Of a DNA stretch of 26,753 nt, positions 23,430 to 26,753 are shown piece after piece. The notes beneath the pieces were generated by a model. That model made no database searches and was not told where the DNA came from. It saw only the letters and a program-made list of their open reading frames with translations. The stretch lies in the IMG/VR virus record IMGVR_UViG_3300014492_000028, positions 1-26,753 of that record; one strand, given 5' to 3'. The position numbers and the translations under genes were made by a program. This DNA comes from a virus. Numbering within the stretch: the stretch's first letter is position 1; each line of letters starts with the position of its first letter.

Positions 23430-24034
23430 GACTTCCTCTCCCAGTACCAGAACGGCCCCACGTGCTGCGCGTCGGGCAGTAGGTCGTGCACCGCCTCAAT
23501 CACGCCGAAGCACGGTGTCACGCCGTCGGCCTCGAATCGCTGCGTGTAATCGTCGCCGCAGAGAATCACCTTCGCCTTGTCCTGATAAAGTTCGATGTCG
23601 TGACGACAACCGGCGTAGCTGTGGTCGCCATCGAGATACACCAGATCGGCGAATGGTACCTCACCGATGACGAATCGCGAGTGGCCCTTGATCGGCGTGA
23701 TCTTGTGCCAGACGCCGCTTCGCATCACGTTGTCCCGGAACAGCGGGAAGAAGTCGCGCGGCAGGTCCCAACGTCGCAGCGTGCCGACCAGATTGTTTTC
23801 GCTCTCGTATGTGGCGCCCTCGAACCAGGTGTCGACGCAGTAGACTTGTTGGATAGACTCGAACTGAGCAAACCAAACCGCCGACAGCCCAAGGAAAGAG
23901 CCTACTTCAACGACCGACTTTATCTCGCGCTCGCAAATCAGGCGAGTCAGTGTCAGGCGGTTGGCTTGCGCGAACCATCCGGGAATTAGCGGACTGGCGA
24001 TATTTGGAAATACATTGAAGACCGTATTGATCAT
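23426..24034 (-). CDS. Class I SAM-dependent methyltransferase (Methyltransf_24-like)
   Basis: 202 residues, ATG 24034 in an ATGA overlap. Motif I is VVEVGSFLGLSAVWFAQ (E43-V-G-S-F-L-G), motif II acid D68 in VYCVDTWFEG, and LVYLDGDHSYAGCRHDIELY at ~132-150 followed by GDDY (160-163) matches the Methyltransf_24 group, which methylates sugars and small molecules. This family often sits next to glycosyltransferases in glycan modification loci (family knowledge). Target unknown; a sugar hydroxyl is a reasonable inference from its neighbours. Confidence 0.85.
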   Translation of the reverse strand: MINTVFNVFPNIASPLIPGWFAQANRLTLTRLICEREIKSVVEVGSFLGLSAVWFAQFESIQQVYCVDTWFEGATYESENNLVGTLRRWDLPRDFFPLFRDNVMRSGVWHKITPIKGHSRFVIGEVPFADLVYLDGDHSYAGCRHDIELYQDKAKVILCGDDYTQRFEADGVTPCFGVIEAVHDLLPDAQHVGPFWYWERKS

Positions 24035-24822
24035 TTGCGACTCTTTCCTGGTGCGAAGCCGTGCAATTCCGGCCAGTGGCCGTGCTTCTCCATGAACAGT
24101 TCCTCGTGCGCTCTGACGTCGTGCGGATGATCGGGATCGTGGCGGAACGTGGACTTTAGGCCGGTCGACTCCGGCAAGTGGTCGACCAGCACGCCGTCGT
24201 ACACACCGAGCTTAAGGCCCGCCTGGCGGATGCGCAGCGAGTAGTCGTCGTCTTCGAGTCCGTAGCCGCGGGCACCCGGTCCGCCAGCGTTGACGCTGAA
24301 TCGCTCATCGAGCAGCCCGACGCGGTCGATGGTTGACCGCGGGATGTAGACGCATGCGAACACGAGCATGACTTTTTCTTCGCGGATCTCGTCGCCGCCG
24401 CGGTTAACCAGGTTGATGGTGCCGACTGATCCGTGCGTGAATCCGGGACACATCGCGCCATAGCCGAATAAGTTACAGGCATCGCTGAGAGAGTTGAACC
24501 CGAGATACGTCTTCAGTAGTGCATCGTCATTAAGTAGCACGACGTCAGGCCCCGCATCTCGCCCGATAATGTAGTTCCATTTTTCGCGACTACCTGCGAA
24601 GTTGATCCCGATATTGACGTTTCGCGCGAAGATGAACGGCTTTGCGCCTTCGATCCGCTGACAGTTGTTTCGGTTTAGCCAGTCACGGCTACTGCCATCC
24701 CATTCTATGCCGTCGTCTACGACGATAACCACAGCCGTCTCGCCCATCTCGCGCAGAGTATCGACACACTTAGTCAAGTTGCCGATGTTCTTCGAGCAGA
24801 TCACGATAGAGTAGGGGTTCAC
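24031..24822 (-). CDS. Glycosyltransferase family 2-like with C-terminal galactosyltransferase-like block
   Basis: 263 residues from GTG 24822 in a GTGA overlap, with GGAGG 7 nt upstream; the ATG-like frame to 24918 runs over the previous gene. SIVICSKN and TAVVIVVDDG form the nucleotide-binding start, VVLLNDDALL (N98-D-D) the metal site, and YGLEDDDYSLRIRQAGLKLG (~187-206) the ED acid cluster seen in N-acetylgalactosaminyltransferase-type GT2 enzymes. Donor and acceptor unknown. Both flanks overlap neighbours, so it belongs to the cassette. Confidence 0.85.
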   Translation of the reverse strand: MNPYSIVICSKNIGNLTKCVDTLREMGETAVVIVVDDGIEWDGSSRDWLNRNNCQRIEGAKPFIFARNVNIGINFAGSREKWNYIIGRDAGPDVVLLNDDALLKTYLGFNSLSDACNLFGYGAMCPGFTHGSVGTINLVNRGGDEIREEKVMLVFACVYIPRSTIDRVGLLDERFSVNAGGPGARGYGLEDDDYSLRIRQAGLKLGVYDGVLVDHLPESTGLKSTFRHDPDHPHDVRAHEELFMEKHGHWPELHGFAPGKSRK

Positions 24823-25154
24823 TTCACCGCCTCCATCATCACTTCGCCAGAGACTACAAATTCTGCATTGACCATTAAAGGAGGGAAGGCCTTGATATCG
24901 AACCGTATCATGAAGCAACTCATGCGGTACCGGTACGTGGTTCCAGTGTCATCTGCGTTGCGCCAATACAGTACAGCAGACTGCTTCTTGGGAGGACAAT
25001 CCATAATCGTTGGGAGGTGGTCGAGTGGCTCAAACAGCTTTACCTTTGGGACTTCAATGAGCGATGCTTGAGCCTCGGGAACCGGCAGGCCGCCGATGAT
25101 CGGCACAACCGCCGCGCCAACTCCGAACAGTTGCAGCAAATCGCGCCGTTTCAT
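24819..25154 (-). CDS. Exported protein with Tat-type signal
   Basis: 111 residues from ATG 25154 in an ATGA overlap with the methyltransferase. MKRRDLLQLFGVGAAVVPII with AQA near residues 28-30 is a good twin-arginine signal (R-R-D-L-L) with signal peptidase I site. The mature ~80 residues: EVPKVKLFEPLDHLPTIMDC, then SAVLYWRNADDTGTTYRYRM and a short hydrophobic beta end. No domain recognised. A periplasmic protein inside a cytoplasmic glycan cassette suggests an envelope target, which is inference. Confidence 0.65.
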   Translation of the reverse strand: MKRRDLLQLFGVGAAVVPIIGGLPVPEAQASLIEVPKVKLFEPLDHLPTIMDCPPKKQSAVLYWRNADDTGTTYRYRMSCFMIRFDIKAFPPLMVNAEFVVSGEVMMEAVK

Positions 25155-25873
25155 TTCACCGCCTCCAGCCGCGCCGCGAACTTCCAAACCTCACAGCTCA
25201 CGCCACAGTACTGTGGAGCGTGTGCGCATGTGCTAGCCGCCATTTCGGTGTATTTCCGCTCTGTCACTCCGAGCACATTAAACCGCGCCGTGATGCCGTA
25301 CGCCGCGGCAAAGCGCTTGTGCGCCGGCGATCCGTCAGTGTAGTACTGGAGCGCGTTCGGCGTCCAAGATGACACGTGCTGTGGATCTTGGAAGTGTCCC
25401 GCGCCCTTCGCCGCGTCGGGGCACTCCATGGTCAGGGTGCCGCCGGGCTTGAGCACGCGCCACGACTCGTTCATGACGTGGATGCGGCCCGACCAGTGAC
25501 GCTCGTCGAATCCCCTGGCGCGGCCGGGCAGATACTCTCCGCGACGATCTTCCATGCACTGCCCGCACCACTGATCACCCGAATGCTGACAATCTCCAAT
25601 GTGCTCGAAGATGTCCGCGGCGTAGATCTCGTCCACGCTGGAGTCGTCCCAGGGCCACGGCAGCGCCAGGTCGGCTTGTTGGAATTTGTACGCGACCACG
25701 CTCTTGACAGTACCGAGGCAGCCCTTGCCGTCCGGTCCGCGGCGTGTCGGATCGACCTCGATCTGCGCTACCTTCGTGTCCCCGAACAGCACCGCCTCTT
25801 TGCCCAGCGCGATGTCCACGTTCAGCCACTCGCCGCCGCGCAAAGAATCACTACAGCCAAGGTTTAGCCTCAT
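25151..25873 (-). CDS. Class I SAM-dependent methyltransferase with cysteine insert
   Basis: 240 residues from ATG 25873 in an ATGA overlap; the longer frame to 26101 is a shadow of the next gene. MRLNLGCSDSLRGGEWLNVD is motif I with D20 binding ribose; IYAADIFEHI (~83-92) and WRVLKPGGTLTMECPDAAKG (~138-157) are Methyltransf_11 motifs. Between them lies a short Cys/His stretch, C95-x-H97 and C103-x-x-C106, possibly a zinc site, and TCAHAPQYCGVSC near 216-227 adds more. This is unusual for the fold. Target unknown. Confidence 0.83.
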   Translation of the reverse strand: MRLNLGCSDSLRGGEWLNVDIALGKEAVLFGDTKVAQIEVDPTRRGPDGKGCLGTVKSVVAYKFQQADLALPWPWDDSSVDEIYAADIFEHIGDCQHSGDQWCGQCMEDRRGEYLPGRARGFDERHWSGRIHVMNESWRVLKPGGTLTMECPDAAKGAGHFQDPQHVSSWTPNALQYYTDGSPAHKRFAAAYGITARFNVLGVTERKYTEMAASTCAHAPQYCGVSCEVWKFAARLEAVK

Positions 25874-26697
25874 AGACTGACCCTCTTTCCCATCACTCTC
25901 GTGCAGAAGACGTCGAATTCGTTCGCGCGGCGCCATACATCGCCGGCCAGCATCACCTCGCGGGGAATCTGCTCCGTGCCGCCTGCGTGCATCTGGCAGA
26001 CCATGCGCGGAGAGTCGTCGCGCGTGACAGCGGCAGGAGCCCAAGGCGCCTTTGGGATACTCGACACGCCCAGGCACTTCTTCGCGTTCTTCAGCCACCA
26101 ACGTTGGTCCTCATGCGGCGCGTCGTCGAACGGGCACGCCTCCCAGGATGCTCGCGTGTAGAGCATCGATGCTCCGGCACACCATCGCGGTTCGTGGTTG
26201 TGGTATATCCACGATTCTCCGAGGTTCTCGCAGTCGGGGGCGGGCGTTTGCCATTCGCCTTTGACATGCGCGTTGAAATGACGCGTGTCCCAGAAAAGCA
26301 ACTCGCGGTATCCGACGCACTGCTTGCCCGACGCTTGGAGTAGCGCGACCTGCTCTTCGAGCCGGCGGGAGTGAGACCAATCGTCCGAGTCGAAGTGCGC
26401 GATGAGATTGGCGTTAAAATGATCCACCGCGCACCAATTAGCAGCGTTACGCAGCGCGCCGATTGTGGCCCCGTTCATGTCAGGCATCCACACCGTGGTG
26501 ACGTTATATTCGCCGTAAGGAGTCCTCTTGACTGGCTCTTTGCCAGAGTCCAGGATTAGCAATAACTTGGCAACGTACGTCTGTGCTTTGTAGCTTGCGA
26601 TAGCGCGGTTCACCATTTCGGCACGACCGTTGACCAGCATCACGCAGCAGACTGTCGGACTCATTTGGAACTCCGGATATTCGTGCGCCTGGCTCAT
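25870..26697 (-). CDS. Glycosyltransferase family 2-like
   Basis: 275 residues from ATG 26697, placed in an ATGA overlap with the partial gene upstream; an ATG-like start at 26718 would add seven residues and overlap that gene more. VCCVMLVNGRAEMVNRAIAS is the family-2 start, LIAHFDSDDW (D103-S-D-D106) the metal site, and DDAPHEDQRWWLKN (~191-204) the ED acid for catalysis. Several cysteines and a MHAGGTEQIP end. The acceptor is unknown. Confidence 0.85.
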   Translation of the reverse strand: MSQAHEYPEFQMSPTVCCVMLVNGRAEMVNRAIASYKAQTYVAKLLLILDSGKEPVKRTPYGEYNVTTVWMPDMNGATIGALRNAANWCAVDHFNANLIAHFDSDDWSHSRRLEEQVALLQASGKQCVGYRELLFWDTRHFNAHVKGEWQTPAPDCENLGESWIYHNHEPRWCAGASMLYTRASWEACPFDDAPHEDQRWWLKNAKKCLGVSSIPKAPWAPAAVTRDDSPRMVCQMHAGGTEQIPREVMLAGDVWRRANEFDVFCTRVMGKRVSL

Positions 26698-26753
26698 TCG
26701 CCGCTCCTGATCTTCCACTCGATATAATCACTCGCCTGATTCCAGCCATTCAC
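26694..26753 (-). CDS. 3' end of another cassette gene (5' end outside window)
   Basis: On the minus strand the frame from the right edge reads VNGWNQASDYIEWKIRSGE and stops at TGA 26696-26694, overlapping the glycosyltransferase ATG as ATGA. Only 19 residues are visible, so family is unknown, but the overlap shows the cassette continues to the right. Confidence 0.55.
   Translation of the reverse strand: MNGWNQASDYIEWKIRSGE

Noticed and set aside
1-26753. tRNA genes, CRISPR arrays, insertion sequences, attachment repeats
   Set aside because: Scanned by eye; no cloverleaf, regular repeat-spacer array, transposase or terminal repeats seen. A computational search could still find weak cases.

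Overview
This window is almost entirely the structural half of a long-tailed, dsDNA tailed phage (siphovirus-like virion), either a prophage or a viral contig. DNA is GC-rich, and most genes lie on the minus strand and are tightly packed with ATGA, GTGA or TTGA stop/start overlaps. The only clue to the host is the left edge: a plus-strand partial gene ends in a cohesin-like domain and a dockerin-like repeat of the kind common in Acidobacteriota (Solibacter/Bryobacter type) proteins. That assignment is an inference. No integrase, terminase, recognisable endolysin, tRNA, CRISPR array or attachment site is visible, so phage borders are not resolved. The large terminase should lie beyond position 26753.

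Read in transcription order (right to left): 26753-22420 is a run of overlapping genes holding three family-2-like glycosyltransferases, two class I methyltransferases, one protein with a Tat-like signal and one small unknown, plus the tail of another gene. Then 22371-18152 holds the portal, a 74-aa protein, a Tat-like signal protein, a KTSC-domain protein and a MuF-like minor head protein, followed by a 91-aa unknown at 18145-17870. Between 17873 and 14980 strand changes several times: an HK97 gp10-like neck protein, a 55-aa membrane protein, a 137-aa unknown and a small zinc-ribbon protein are on plus, while a secreted fibre-like protein and a 105-aa partner are on minus. From 14890 to 532 the minus strand carries the canonical order: prohead protease/scaffold, decoration protein, major capsid, terminator, adaptor, membrane coiled-coil protein, stopper, a double-psi beta-barrel protein, tail completion, tail tube, tail assembly chaperones, tape measure, hub-fibre fusion, fibre.

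The best-supported non-trivial feature is a programmed -1 frameshift site in the tail chaperone gene: an A AAA AAA heptamer at 8446-8440 (minus strand) joins a 115-codon part to a 133-codon extension, with a potential 6-bp stem or pseudoknot starting 5 nt downstream. Other points worth a second look are the barrel protein in the neck module, the sugar/methyl-transfer cassette in front of the portal, the secreted fibre-like protein, the inverted neck gene, and -10-like hexamers sitting 6-7 nt before start codons that lack a clear ribosome binding site, suggesting leaderless transcripts.
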